A stretch of DNA of 9,210 bases from Mycobacterium sp. (GCA_028706695.1 JAQTVU010000048.1:1-9210), one strand, 5' to 3'; counted from the stretch's first letter, positions 1 to 8,319 are shown. The notes: a model not told the origin generated them from the sequence alone. Translations and numbers: made by a program.

Positions 1-25
1 CGGCCAGGTAGGCGCTCTCGGTCAC
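1..25 (-). CDS. cysG: Start of siroheme synthase / uroporphyrinogen-III methyltransferase, partial
   Basis: Only the first eight codons are in the window. Read on the minus strand from a GTG at 25-23 they give M-T-E-S-A-Y-L-A. This resembles the N-terminus I recall for mycobacterial CysG (Rv2847c, starting MTENPYL), which follows cobB in M. tuberculosis. CysG methylates uroporphyrinogen III to precorrin-2, the shared precursor of siroheme and cobalamin, and then oxidises and iron-loads it to siroheme. Its place downstream of cobB and cobO fits that pathway. There is no strong Shine-Dalgarno sequence in front of the GTG, only an AGG eight bases upstream, but a TANNNT hexamer ends six bases before it. 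The call rests on eight residues plus gene order, so confidence is moderate. Confidence 0.6.
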
Positions 26-31
26 CTGGCA

Positions 32-37
32 AGCCTA
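32..37 (-). promoter_or_regulatory. Candidate -10 hexamer of a leaderless cysG promoter
   Basis: The minus strand reads TAGGCT, matching the mycobacterial -10 pattern TANNNT. It ends six bases before the GTG at 25-23. Transcription would then start at or next to the first base of the start codon, giving a leaderless mRNA, which is common in mycobacteria. This would also explain the weak ribosome binding site. No clear -35 element is visible. Confidence 0.35.
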
Positions 38-64
38 GTGCTCGCGCTTGTATTCTTCGGTGGT

Positions 65-79
65 GGTGCCTACGGCACC
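65..79. other. Perfect 6-bp hairpin upstream of cysG
   Basis: GGTGCC (65-70) and GGCACC (74-79) form a perfect inverted repeat around a 3-base loop. It lies 40 bases upstream of the cysG start and would precede the putative -10 at 32-37. It could be an operator or a small RNA stem. No T-run follows on either strand, so it is a poor terminator by itself. Confidence 0.4.
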
Positions 80-101
80 ATCCGCCTGCCCCGAGACCGC
101 C

Positions 102-126
102 CCCGCCGCGGCTGTATTGCGGCGGG
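102..126 (-). terminator. 8-bp GC hairpin, possible terminator of the Crp-GAF-ANTAR transcript
   Basis: CCCGCCGC (102-109) pairs perfectly with GCGGCGGG (119-126) around a 9-base loop. It lies about 165 bases beyond the stop codon of the regulator gene and about 80 bases before cysG. There is no T-tract, so it could only work as the U-poor type of terminator proposed for mycobacteria. Because the stem is symmetric it could equally be a leader structure or act on plus-strand transcripts. Confidence 0.4.
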
Positions 127-176
127 TCGGCCACCTGCCGCGGCTTCGCGACCTACCCGGCCAGCAAACAGTCACC

Positions 177-186
177 GCTACGTAGC
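177..186. promoter_or_regulatory. 10-bp perfect palindrome, possible operator
   Basis: GCTACGTAGC is a perfect palindrome in the non-coding stretch between the regulator gene and cysG. The symmetry ends there, since both flanking bases are C. A dimeric regulator could bind it. Nothing ties it to a known motif. Confidence 0.2.
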
Positions 187-224
187 CGACGCACCCGGAC
201 GGCCTCGACACCACTTGCGGCTCT

Positions 225-242
225 TACCTCAGCTACCTCAGC
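225..242. repeat. Tandem 9-bp direct repeat
   Basis: TACCTCAGC occurs twice without a gap (225-233 and 234-242) in the intergenic region just past the regulator's stop codon. It may be a recent slippage duplication. No function can be assigned. Confidence 0.6.
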
Positions 243-290
243 GACTTCTCCGCGTGCCGCCGACCGCCGAGAATCTTACCGGCGCGACAC

Positions 291-1883
291 TTAGGTCCGG
301 AGTGTGGCGACGAGTCGGGCGGCGACGTCGCGCAGCGGGGTGTTGCTGTCCTGCGACAGCCTTTTGAGCAGGTCGAATGCGGCGACCGCATCGATGCCGC
401 AGCGTTCCATGATGATGCCCTTGGCTTGACCGATCAGATCCCGGCTGGCCAGTGCGGAGCGGAACTGGCGGTGCCGGTTGACCACGCCGAACGCGACCGC
501 GGCGTGGGAGGCCAGCACGGAGCCCAACGCCTCCGCTTCGGGGCTGAAGGTCTGCGGAGCCCGTCCGAGCAGATTCAGAACGCCGGTTTGTCGGCCGCTG
601 GCAAACAACCGATACGACAGGATGCTGTGCACCCCGCGCTCCACGGCGGCCGGCCCGAACCGCGGCCACCGGGTGTCGTGGCGCAAGTCGGGGCTGCGGA
701 TCACCGACTCGGCCACCGCCGCCTCCAGGCATGGGCCCTCACCCAGCCGGCGCTGCACCTCGTCGAGGTCGCTGGCGACGGTCGCGGTCGCGGCCTTGGA
801 GTCGAACCGGTCCTCTTCGACGAGGAGTACGTCGGCGTAGTCCACGCCACCGATGAGATGGACCGCCGCGCCGGTCACCCCCCGCAAGACGTCGTCCAGG
901 TCGACCGTGTCACCGCCATCAAGCCGGCGGGGCAAGACGGCGACGATGTCACCCGGCTGCTGGGCGGGGCGGCGCGCGGCGTCGTGTGGGGTGTCGGGCG
1001 CGGGCGGGGAGGGGGCGCCGGCTTTGGCCCGGCAGGCCAGCGCGTCGGGGTCGACTATCAGGACGCTTTTGCGTTGCAGGACGATCCAGCGGCGGCTCGC
1101 GAAGTCCTGCAGCGCTTTGTTGACCGAGACCCGGTCGGCGCCGACGAGTTGCGCCAGCTCGTTTTGGGTGAGGTCGTGTGCCACCTGCAGCGCCGCGCCG
1201 TCGCGGGTGCCGAAGCGGCGGGCCAGCACCAGCAACTGGCGGGCTACGCGGCCGGTTACGTCGCCGCCGGCCAGCTCGACCAGTTGCTCCTCGGTGCGCT
1301 GCAGCCGCCGGGCCAGCAGCTGCAGCAGCCGTTCAGCGACGCCGGACCCCACCCCCAGCCAGGCGCGCCAGGCGGCACGGTCCAGCCACACCGCCTCAAC
1401 GGCGCTGACCGCGGTGGCGGTGCAGGTCCGCGGAGCGGGGTCGAACAACGCCAGCTCGCCGAAGATGTCCGATGGCCCCAAGACGGCCAGCAGGTTCTCC
1501 CGCCCGCCGCTGCCCCGCCGGCTGATCTTCACCTTGCCCGAGCCGATGATGAAGACCCGGTCCCCCGGATCGTCCTGGGCGAAGATCCTCTGTCCCGCCC
1601 GGAACTTGCACGGTCGCAGCAGCTCGATCAAAACCGAGGCGACACCGGGTTCCACCCCGCGTAAGATGCCGGTCCGGACCTGATCACAAACGTCGACCGC
1701 CGCAGGTGGCGCGGTGCGTCGCGCGAACTCATCTGCACCCGTCTGCCCCGCCGCAGCGGACCGGTGCGGCGCCGCGGGCTGTGACGCACACCGGGCCGAG
1801 GTTGCCGACCTCGATCGCGGCGCCCCGCTCCGGCACCCGGTCTCATCGAGGTCCTCGAAAAGTGCCTGGTTCTGGCGGAACAT
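291..1883 (-). CDS. Crp-family transcription factor fused to a GAF-ANTAR RNA-binding module
   Basis: This 530-residue protein has four parts. Residues 1-65 are Arg/Ala/Ser-rich and probably disordered. Residues 67-205 form a cyclic-nucleotide-binding domain with the GELALFDPAPRT signature (142-153). Residues 206-280 form the Crp winged helix (LTQNELAQLVGADRVSVNKAL, 238-258). After a Pro/Ala linker, a GAF domain (about 325-468) and a C-terminal ANTAR domain (about 473-527, with SRDLIGQAKGIIMERCG) follow. The Crp part closely resembles mycobacterial Crp (Rv3676). GAF domains bind small ligands, and ANTAR domains bind tandem RNA hairpins to prevent termination. The pocket keeps Glu143, Arg152, Thr153 and Thr197. 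However, Glu198 replaces E. coli CRP Ser128, and Val252 replaces its DNA-reading Glu181. The ATG start is supported by GAGGAG six bases upstream. Terminator-like hairpins on both sides suggest its own transcript. The domain calls are secure; ligand, DNA sites and RNA targets are unknown. Confidence 0.93.
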   Translation of the reverse strand: MFRQNQALFEDLDETGCRSGAPRSRSATSARCASQPAAPHRSAAAGQTGADEFARRTAPPAAVDVCDQVRTGILRGVEPGVASVLIELLRPCKFRAGQRIFAQDDPGDRVFIIGSGKVKISRRGSGGRENLLAVLGPSDIFGELALFDPAPRTCTATAVSAVEAVWLDRAAWRAWLGVGSGVAERLLQLLARRLQRTEEQLVELAGGDVTGRVARQLLVLARRFGTRDGAALQVAHDLTQNELAQLVGADRVSVNKALQDFASRRWIVLQRKSVLIVDPDALACRAKAGAPSPPAPDTPHDAARRPAQQPGDIVAVLPRRLDGGDTVDLDDVLRGVTGAAVHLIGGVDYADVLLVEEDRFDSKAATATVASDLDEVQRRLGEGPCLEAAVAESVIRSPDLRHDTRWPRFGPAAVERGVHSILSYRLFASGRQTGVLNLLGRAPQTFSPEAEALGSVLASHAAVAFGVVNRHRQFRSALASRDLIGQAKGIIMERCGIDAVAAFDLLKRLSQDSNTPLRDVAARLVATLRT

Positions 1884-1889
1884 CTGGAA

Positions 1890-1895
1890 CTCCTC
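1890..1895 (-). promoter_or_regulatory. Ribosome binding site that fixes the regulator's start
   Basis: The minus strand reads GAGGAG, then six bases, then ATG at 1883-1881. This is a near-ideal site and supports including the 65-residue N-terminal extension rather than a later start next to the Crp domain. Confidence 0.75.
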
Positions 1896-1983
1896 ACAGC
1901 TCGGGCGTCAAGCGCGGGGACAGGAATCGAGCGGTCTGACTGCCGCGCCGCGCCGCGCGTGGGGCTGTCTCGAATGAAACTAA

Positions 1984-2015
1984 AGACTATGGCCCGGTGC
2001 GCGAGTCCACGTCAA
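1984..2015 (-). promoter_or_regulatory. Candidate promoter of the Crp-GAF-ANTAR gene
   Basis: On the minus strand, TTGACG (2015-2010) and TAGTCT (1989-1984) resemble -35 and -10 elements. The spacer is 20 bases, longer than the usual 16-19, so the pairing is weak. Transcription would start near 1977, giving an untranslated leader of about 90 bases. Two CGTGA half-sites lie just upstream at 2022-2040. Confidence 0.3.
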
Positions 2016-2021
2016 TTCGGT

Positions 2022-2040
2022 CGTGAACATCGCGTGACAT
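2022..2040. promoter_or_regulatory. Two direct CGTGA half-sites 11 bases apart, possible Crp-type operator
   Basis: CGTGAACAT (2022-2030) and CGTGACAT (2033-2040) are direct repeats spaced by one helical turn, just upstream of the candidate -35. CGTGA matches one half of the mycobacterial Crp site, but canonical sites are inverted, not direct. Autoregulation by the adjacent Crp-like protein is a guess. Confidence 0.25.
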
Positions 2041-2072
2041 TCGCGTTGGGCGCCAGCGGCGCGGGAAACGAG

Positions 2073-2095
2073 CGCCCAGCTAACTAAGCTGGGCG
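2073..2095 (-). terminator. Strong hairpin over the cobB stop codon, probable operon terminator
   Basis: CGCCCAGCT (2073-2081) and AGCTGGGCG (2087-2095) form a perfect 9-bp stem with a 5-base loop. The cobB stop codon (2082-2080) lies at the loop and stem base. On the minus strand the stem is followed by CTCGTTT, a short T-rich tail. This should end or weaken the mqo-cobB transcript before the regulator gene. Confidence 0.6.
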
Positions 2096-3489
2096 GGGCG
2101 ACGCCGGGCGGCGTGAGCGACGAACCGGGCCATCGCCTCGGGCACCGCGGCCGGATGGGTGTGCAGATAGGACGCGTGGACGCCGCCGTGCACGGCGCCG
2201 TCTCTGCTGATCCCCGGGCCTTCCCCGGGATAGGCCCACGCCGGCCGGTAGCCGTGGGCGTAGGTGACCGCGGTCCGGTGAAACTCGTGCCCAACGACCC
2301 GCCGACCCGCGCGGTACAGCGGCGAATCGACCACCGCCACGGCGGCGCGGTACGCCAGGGCCAGCTGCGCGGTGAACCGCGCCGATCCCTCCAGCACTCC
2401 GCACATCGGGTGCCCGTCGAGTTCGCAGGCCAGGTAGATCAGTCCGGCGCATTCGGCGTGCACCGGCGCGCCGGTGGCCGCCAGCTCTTTGATCTGGCGG
2501 CGCACGACGTCGTTGGCGGACAGCTCGGCGGTGAACTGCTCGGGGAAGCCGCCGGGCAGCACCACCGCATCCGTGCCGTCGGGCAACGGGTCGACGAGCG
2601 GGTCGAACTCGACCACCTGCCCACCGGCAGCCCGCAGCAACTCGGCGTGCTCGGCGTAACCGAAGCTGAACGCCTTTCCGGCCGCCATCGCGACGGTGAC
2701 GGGGCGCTCGGCGGCGGGCTCCCCCACCGCCGCGGCGGGATCCCACGCCGGCTCGCTGATCCGGCTGGCGGCGGCCGCCACCACGGCGGGCAGGTCGACG
2801 TGGCGCGCGACCAACGCGGTCATCGCCCCGATAGCGGTCGCCGCGCGGCGGCCGTACTCGACGGCGGTGACCAGACCCAGATGCCGCGCCGGCACCTCCA
2901 GGTCCGCGGTGCGCGGGATTGCCCCCAACACCGCGACACCGGCCCGCGCGCACGCCTGTCGCAGCACCTGCTCGTGGCGCGGTGACCCGACCCGGTTGAG
3001 GATCACCCCGGCGATCCGGGGTGCGGTGTCGGTTGCGCTGTCAGTTGCGCCGTCAAAGGTGGCAAATCCGTGCAACAGTGCGGCGACGCTGTGACCCTGG
3101 CCGCGCGCGTCGACCACCAGGATCACCGGGGCGCCCAGCAGGGCGGCGACGTGGGCGGTGGAGCCCGCCGCCGGGGTGGCGGTGTCGGCTCCGATCCGCC
3201 CGTCGAACAGGCCCATCACGCCTTCGACCACCGCGAGGTCCGCGCCGGCGGCGCCGTGGGCGTAGAGCGGACCGATGAGGCACTCGCCGACCAGCACCGG
3301 ATCGAGGTTGCGGCCGGGCCGTCCGGCGGCCAGGCCGTGGTAGCCGGGGTCGATGAAGTCCGGGCCCACCTTGAACGGCGCGACGCGATGGCCGGCCCGG
3401 CGCAGAGCACCGATCAAACCCGTTGCCACGGTGGTCTTTCCGCTGCCCGACGCGGGCGCGGCGACGACGACGGCCGGAACCGGGGTCAC
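2080..3489 (-). CDS. cobB: Cobyrinate / hydrogenobyrinate a,c-diamide synthase
   Basis: CobB uses ATP and glutamine to amidate the a and c carboxylates of the corrin ring, the step before cobalt insertion in the aerobic cobalamin pathway. The protein has 469 residues, normal for the family. The N-terminal dethiobiotin-synthetase-like ATPase half carries the P-loop ASGSGKTT (13-20) and FKVGPDFIDPGYH (39-51). The C-terminal type-3 glutamine amidotransferase half carries VVLPGGFPEQF (309-319), the nucleophile Cys347 in HAECAGL and the late His in YLHTHPA (441-447). The start is GTG at 3489; GGTGAGG lies only about two bases before it, so the site is tight. cobO ends 91 bases upstream. Residues 147-154 contain a small duplication (GATD-SATD). 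Confidence 0.95.
   Translation of the reverse strand: MTPVPAVVVAAPASGSGKTTVATGLIGALRRAGHRVAPFKVGPDFIDPGYHGLAAGRPGRNLDPVLVGECLIGPLYAHGAAGADLAVVEGVMGLFDGRIGADTATPAAGSTAHVAALLGAPVILVVDARGQGHSVAALLHGFATFDGATDSATDTAPRIAGVILNRVGSPRHEQVLRQACARAGVAVLGAIPRTADLEVPARHLGLVTAVEYGRRAATAIGAMTALVARHVDLPAVVAAAASRISEPAWDPAAAVGEPAAERPVTVAMAAGKAFSFGYAEHAELLRAAGGQVVEFDPLVDPLPDGTDAVVLPGGFPEQFTAELSANDVVRRQIKELAATGAPVHAECAGLIYLACELDGHPMCGVLEGSARFTAQLALAYRAAVAVVDSPLYRAGRRVVGHEFHRTAVTYAHGYRPAWAYPGEGPGISRDGAVHGGVHASYLHTHPAAVPEAMARFVAHAARRRPAQLS
3028..3051. repeat. Imperfect 12-bp tandem repeat inside cobB
   Basis: Two adjacent 12-base units (3028-3039 and 3040-3051) match at 10 of 12 positions. On the minus strand they encode Gly-Ala-Thr-Asp and Ser-Ala-Thr-Asp, in the loop between ATFD and the IAGVILNRVG strand. 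The unit length keeps the frame. Confidence 0.6.
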
Positions 3490-3580
3490 CGCCTCACCCG
3501 TGACCGTCCGCGAAATGACCCGTTAACGCGGCGTGTCGTCGTACAGGTAGGCGCGCTCGCGAGGGAACGGACGGGCCGGC

Positions 3581-4195
3581 TCACCACTCGATGCCCTTCT
3601 GCCCCTTGCGCCCGGCGTCCATCGGATGCTTGACCTTGGTCATGTCGGTGACCAGATCGGCGGCCTCTATCAGCGGCGACGGGGCGTCGCGCCCGGTGAT
3701 CACCACGTGCTGATGACCGGGCCGGGCCCGCAGGGTGTCCACGACGTCGGCGACGTCGACCCAGCCCCACTTCAACGGATAGGTGAATTCGTCGAGGAGG
3801 TAGAAGTCGTGGCGCTGCCCGGCCAGCCGGCGGGAGATCTCCACCCAGCCGTCCGCCGCGGCCGCGGCGTGGTCGACATCGCCGCCCCGCTTACGCGTCC
3901 AGGACCAGCCCGCGCCCATCTTGTGCCATTCCACCGATCCGCCGACCCCGTGCCGGTCGTGCAGCTCGCCGAGATGGCGAAAGGCCGCCTCCTCACCCAC
4001 TTTCCACTTGGCGCTCTTGACGAACTGGAACACCGCGACGTCCAGTCCGGCGTTCCACGCCCGCAAGGCCATCCCGAAGGCCGCGGTTGACTTTCCCTTG
4101 CCCGCACCGGTGTGCACGGCCAGCACCGGCGTGTTGCGCCGGGCGCGCGTGGTCAGTCCGTCGTCGGGGACGTGCAGCGGGGTTCCCCGTGGCAT
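3581..4195 (-). CDS. cobO: ATP:cob(I)alamin (corrinoid) adenosyltransferase, CobO/BtuR family
   Basis: CobO transfers the 5'-deoxyadenosyl group of ATP to the reduced cobalt of a corrinoid, forming the Co-C bond of adenosylcobalamin. The protein has 204 residues, typical for the family. It has the CobO P-loop GAGKGKST (30-37), FQFVKSAKW (57-64), the aromatic WSWT patch (97-100), LLDEFTYPLKWGW (133-145), VITGRDAP (165-172) and the conserved C-terminus KHPMDAGRKGQKGIEW. ATG at 4195 is preceded by AGGAAGG (4211-4205) nine bases upstream. The gene follows the chelatase by 22 bases and precedes cobB by 91, so the three are probably co-transcribed. Confidence 0.96.
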   Translation of the reverse strand: MPRGTPLHVPDDGLTTRARRNTPVLAVHTGAGKGKSTAAFGMALRAWNAGLDVAVFQFVKSAKWKVGEEAAFRHLGELHDRHGVGGSVEWHKMGAGWSWTRKRGGDVDHAAAAADGWVEISRRLAGQRHDFYLLDEFTYPLKWGWVDVADVVDTLRARPGHQHVVITGRDAPSPLIEAADLVTDMTKVKHPMDAGRKGQKGIEW

Positions 4196-4204
4196 GAGCG
4201 CTTA

Positions 4205-4211
4205 CCTTCCT
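4205..4211 (-). promoter_or_regulatory. Ribosome binding site of cobO
   Basis: The minus strand reads AGGAAGG nine bases before the cobO ATG, in the 22-base gap after the chelatase stop codon. It fixes the cobO start. Confidence 0.6.
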
Positions 4212-4217
4212 GCCGGT

Positions 4218-6112
<1,895 letters not shown>

Positions 6113-6116
<4 letters not shown>

Positions 6117-6583
6117 GGCAGCACGGCCAGACCCGAGCCGGACCGCAGCATCGGCACGTGCGGAACGCCGCCGTCGAGGAAATCCGCACCGTCGCGGGCG
6201 AACCCATGCCGGGCATACATGCCGGCCAGGTAAGTCTGGGCGTTGATCCGGCATGGGTAGTCGCCCACCTCGGCCAGCGCGGCGCGCAGCAGCCGGGTGG
6301 TGTGGCCCTGGCCGCGCCGGCCGCGTTTGGTGCACAGGCGGCCGATCCGGAACGCCTTCTCCCCGCCGGCGTGCTCTTCCATCAGTCGCAGCGTGCAGAT
6401 CACCTCGCCGTCCGGCGCTTCCAGCCAGAAGTGGCGGGTCTCGGCGAGCAGGTCGCGGCCGTCGAGTTCCGGGTACGGGCAGGCTTGTTCCACGACGAAA
6501 ACCTCGACCCTGAGCTTGAGCAGCTCATAAAGGGTCGGCGCATCAAGGTCTTTGGCCCAGACGCGGCGCGGTGATTCGCTCAT
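6113..6583 (-). CDS. GNAT-family N-acetyltransferase, ElaA-like
   Basis: This 156-residue protein resembles M. tuberculosis Rv2851c and the ElaA branch of the GNAT fold. It starts RRVWAKDLDAPTLYELLKLR, followed by VEVFVVEQACPYPELDGRD (about 27-45), typical of ElaA proteins. The acetyl-CoA site is visible as IGRLCTKRGRRGQGHTTRLL (about 79-98), including the R/Q-x-x-G-x-G/A-like element RRGQGH. The ATG at 6583 overlaps the mqo stop codon as ATGA and has GGAGG four to five bases upstream; its own stop overlaps the chelatase GTG. This implies translational coupling. The substrate is unknown, and neither neighbour suggests one. Confidence 0.9.
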
Positions 6584-8067
6584 GAAGCCTCCAGCTGTAA
6601 CGCCCTGCTGCCCCACGACCACACCTCGTCGAACAACGCCGGCTCGTCGGACAGCTTGGCACCGAGTGACGGGACCATCTCTTTGAGTGTCGGAAGCCAG
6701 GACCGGTACCGGCGGGCGAAGCACCGCTGCAGCAGGTCCAGCATGATCGGCACGGCCGTCGACGCTCCCGGCGAGCCGCCCAGCAGCCCCGCGATGCTGC
6801 CGTCGACGCCGCACAGCAGGGTGGTGCCGAACTCAAGCACGCCGCCTTTGCGGCTGTCCCGGCGGATCACCTGCACCCGCTGGCCGGCCACCGTCAGCTC
6901 CCAGTCGGAATCCACTGCGGCGGGCACGAATTCGCGTAGCATGCGGACGCGGTCCGGTGCGGAGAGCCGCAGCTGGCCGATCAGATAGTTGACCAGCGTC
7001 AGCTCGGTGAGGCCCACACCGAGCATCGACAACAGGTTGTCGGGCTTGACCGAACGAGGCAGATCGGTGACGCGGCCATGTTTCAGGAACTTCGGCGACC
7101 AGCCGGCGTAGGGCCCGAACACCAGCCACGGCGTTCCGTTGATCAGGCGCCGGTCCAAGTGCAGCGCCCCCAGCGGCGGGGCGCCCGACGCCGGAACGCC
7201 GTACACCTTGGCCCGATGCCTGGCAGTCAAGGCGGGGTTGCCCGCGCGCAGGAATCGCCCGCCGATCGGGAAGCCGGCAAAGCCTTTGACCTCCCCGATG
7301 CCGGACCTCTGCAGCAGCGGCAGCGCGTCACCGCCGGCGCCGACGAACACGAATTTGGCGTTGAGCCTGCGCTTTTCGCCGGTGCGCCGATTGCCGATCA
7401 GCAGCGTCCAGCTGCCGTCGGCCTGGCGGGCCAGGCTACGGACCTCGTGGCCGAACAACGCGGTGGTGCCGTTGCGCACGCAGAACCCGATGAGCTGTCG
7501 CGACAACGCCCCGAAATCGACGTCGGTACCGTCGGCGGCCCAGTTGAGGGCGACGGGTTCGGAGAAGTCGCGGTTGGCGGCCATCAGCGGCAGCCGGCGG
7601 GCGAACTCGTCGGCGTCGTCGATCAATTCGATGCCCGCGAACAGCGGGTTGCCGGCCAGCGCCTGCCGCCGCCGCCGCAGGTAGTCGACGCCGGCCGCCC
7701 CGTGCACGAAGCTCACGTGCGGAATGCGGTTGAGGAAGCCGCGGTCGGCCAGGATGCCGTGTTCGACGGCGTAGGCCCAGAATTGGCGGGTCACCTGGAA
7801 CTGCTCGTTGACGTGGACCGCTTTGGCGATGTCGATCGAGCCGTCGGGGTTCTGCGGGGTGTAGTTCAACTCGCACAGCGCGGAGTGTCCGGTGCCGGCG
7901 TTGTTCCATGGGCCGCTGCTTTCGGCGGCGACGGCGTCGAGCCGTTCGATCAGGGTGATCGACCAGTCCGGCTCCAGCCGCCGCAGCAACGCGCCCAGCG
8001 TGGCGCTCATGACGCCCGCACCCACCAGGACCACATCGGTCCGCGCGGTTCCGGCTGGCTTCGACAC
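6580..8067 (-). CDS. mqo: Malate:quinone oxidoreductase
   Basis: Mqo is a peripheral membrane FAD enzyme that oxidises malate to oxaloacetate and passes the electrons to menaquinone, linking the TCA cycle to respiration. The protein has 495 residues, full length. The N-terminal FAD-binding strand-turn-helix is DVVLVGAGVMSATLG (11-25), followed by TLIERLDAVAAESSG (about 38-52) and the family signature WNNAGTGHSALCELNYTP (54-71). ALNWAADGTDVDFGAL, FVFVGAGGDALPLLQ and the C-terminal GLLGGSPGASTAVPIML are also typical. The start is GTG at 8067. AAGGAAGG lies 12 bases upstream, a little far but the only good candidate. It is the first gene of the minus-strand operon and overlaps the acetyltransferase by four bases. 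Confidence 0.96.
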   Translation of the reverse strand: MSKPAGTARTDVVLVGAGVMSATLGALLRRLEPDWSITLIERLDAVAAESSGPWNNAGTGHSALCELNYTPQNPDGSIDIAKAVHVNEQFQVTRQFWAYAVEHGILADRGFLNRIPHVSFVHGAAGVDYLRRRRQALAGNPLFAGIELIDDADEFARRLPLMAANRDFSEPVALNWAADGTDVDFGALSRQLIGFCVRNGTTALFGHEVRSLARQADGSWTLLIGNRRTGEKRRLNAKFVFVGAGGDALPLLQRSGIGEVKGFAGFPIGGRFLRAGNPALTARHRAKVYGVPASGAPPLGALHLDRRLINGTPWLVFGPYAGWSPKFLKHGRVTDLPRSVKPDNLLSMLGVGLTELTLVNYLIGQLRLSAPDRVRMLREFVPAAVDSDWELTVAGQRVQVIRRDSRKGGVLEFGTTLLCGVDGSIAGLLGGSPGASTAVPIMLDLLQRCFARRYRSWLPTLKEMVPSLGAKLSDEPALFDEVWSWGSRALQLEAS

Positions 8068-8103
8068 TGGATCGGTCGTCCTTCCTTCGGCGGTGCCGGT
8101 GCC

Positions 8104-8109
8104 AGGCTA
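8104..8109 (-). promoter_or_regulatory. Candidate -10 hexamer of the mqo operon promoter
   Basis: The minus strand reads TAGCCT, fitting TANNNT. Transcription would start near 8097, leaving a leader of about 30 bases that contains the AAGGAAGG ribosome binding site (8087-8080). There is no recognisable -35 at the usual distance. Confidence 0.35.
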
Positions 8110-8319
8110 TCCCGGCGGGTATGGGCCCCGTGACGAGGTGCGCCTCCCGGTTCGGCAAAACCGGTCGAGCGGGCCCTTGAGCAGGCCGTGGTAACCGGCA
8201 CAGGTCCCCCGCATCCGGCTCGTTGTGCGGCGCACCCCCCGCTGCGGCCCGTCTCCCTGCGGGAGGGCGGGGGCGAGGGTGCACGCTGACGCGGCGTGGA
8301 ACCCGTCCTGACGGATCAC

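Noticed and set aside
65..126. The two cysG-leader hairpins as a classic ANTAR target pair
   Set aside because: Their loops are 3 and 9 bases and do not fit the hexaloop with A at position 1 and G at position 4. It is kept only as a weak hypothesis.
38..367. Plus-strand open frame with a short hydrophobic start (LVLALVFFGGGAYGT)
   Set aside because: It runs antisense into the ANTAR end of the regulator and turns Arg/Pro-rich after 20 residues. The leader reading of this region and the minus-strand cysG start explain it better.
426..1664. Long plus-strand open frame antisense to the Crp-GAF-ANTAR gene
   Set aside because: It is a high-GC shadow: the minus-strand frame has clear Crp, GAF and ANTAR motifs, while this one shows no domain.
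6117..6335. N-terminal extension of the chelatase to an ATG at 6335
   Set aside because: The extra 73 residues are Arg/Pro-rich and read the acetyltransferase gene in another frame. The conserved N-terminus begins at 6116, with a GTGA overlap.
6584..6814. N-terminal extension of the acetyltransferase to 6814
   Set aside because: It overlaps the mqo C-terminus and has no GNAT features. ATG at 6583 has GGAGG and an ATGA overlap.
8190..8226. Minus-strand similarity to group II intron domain V (GAGCCGGATGCGG ... CCGGTT)
   Set aside because: The 12-base core match is striking, but the upper stem does not pair properly and the bulge is on the wrong side. No reverse transcriptase or other intron domain is present.
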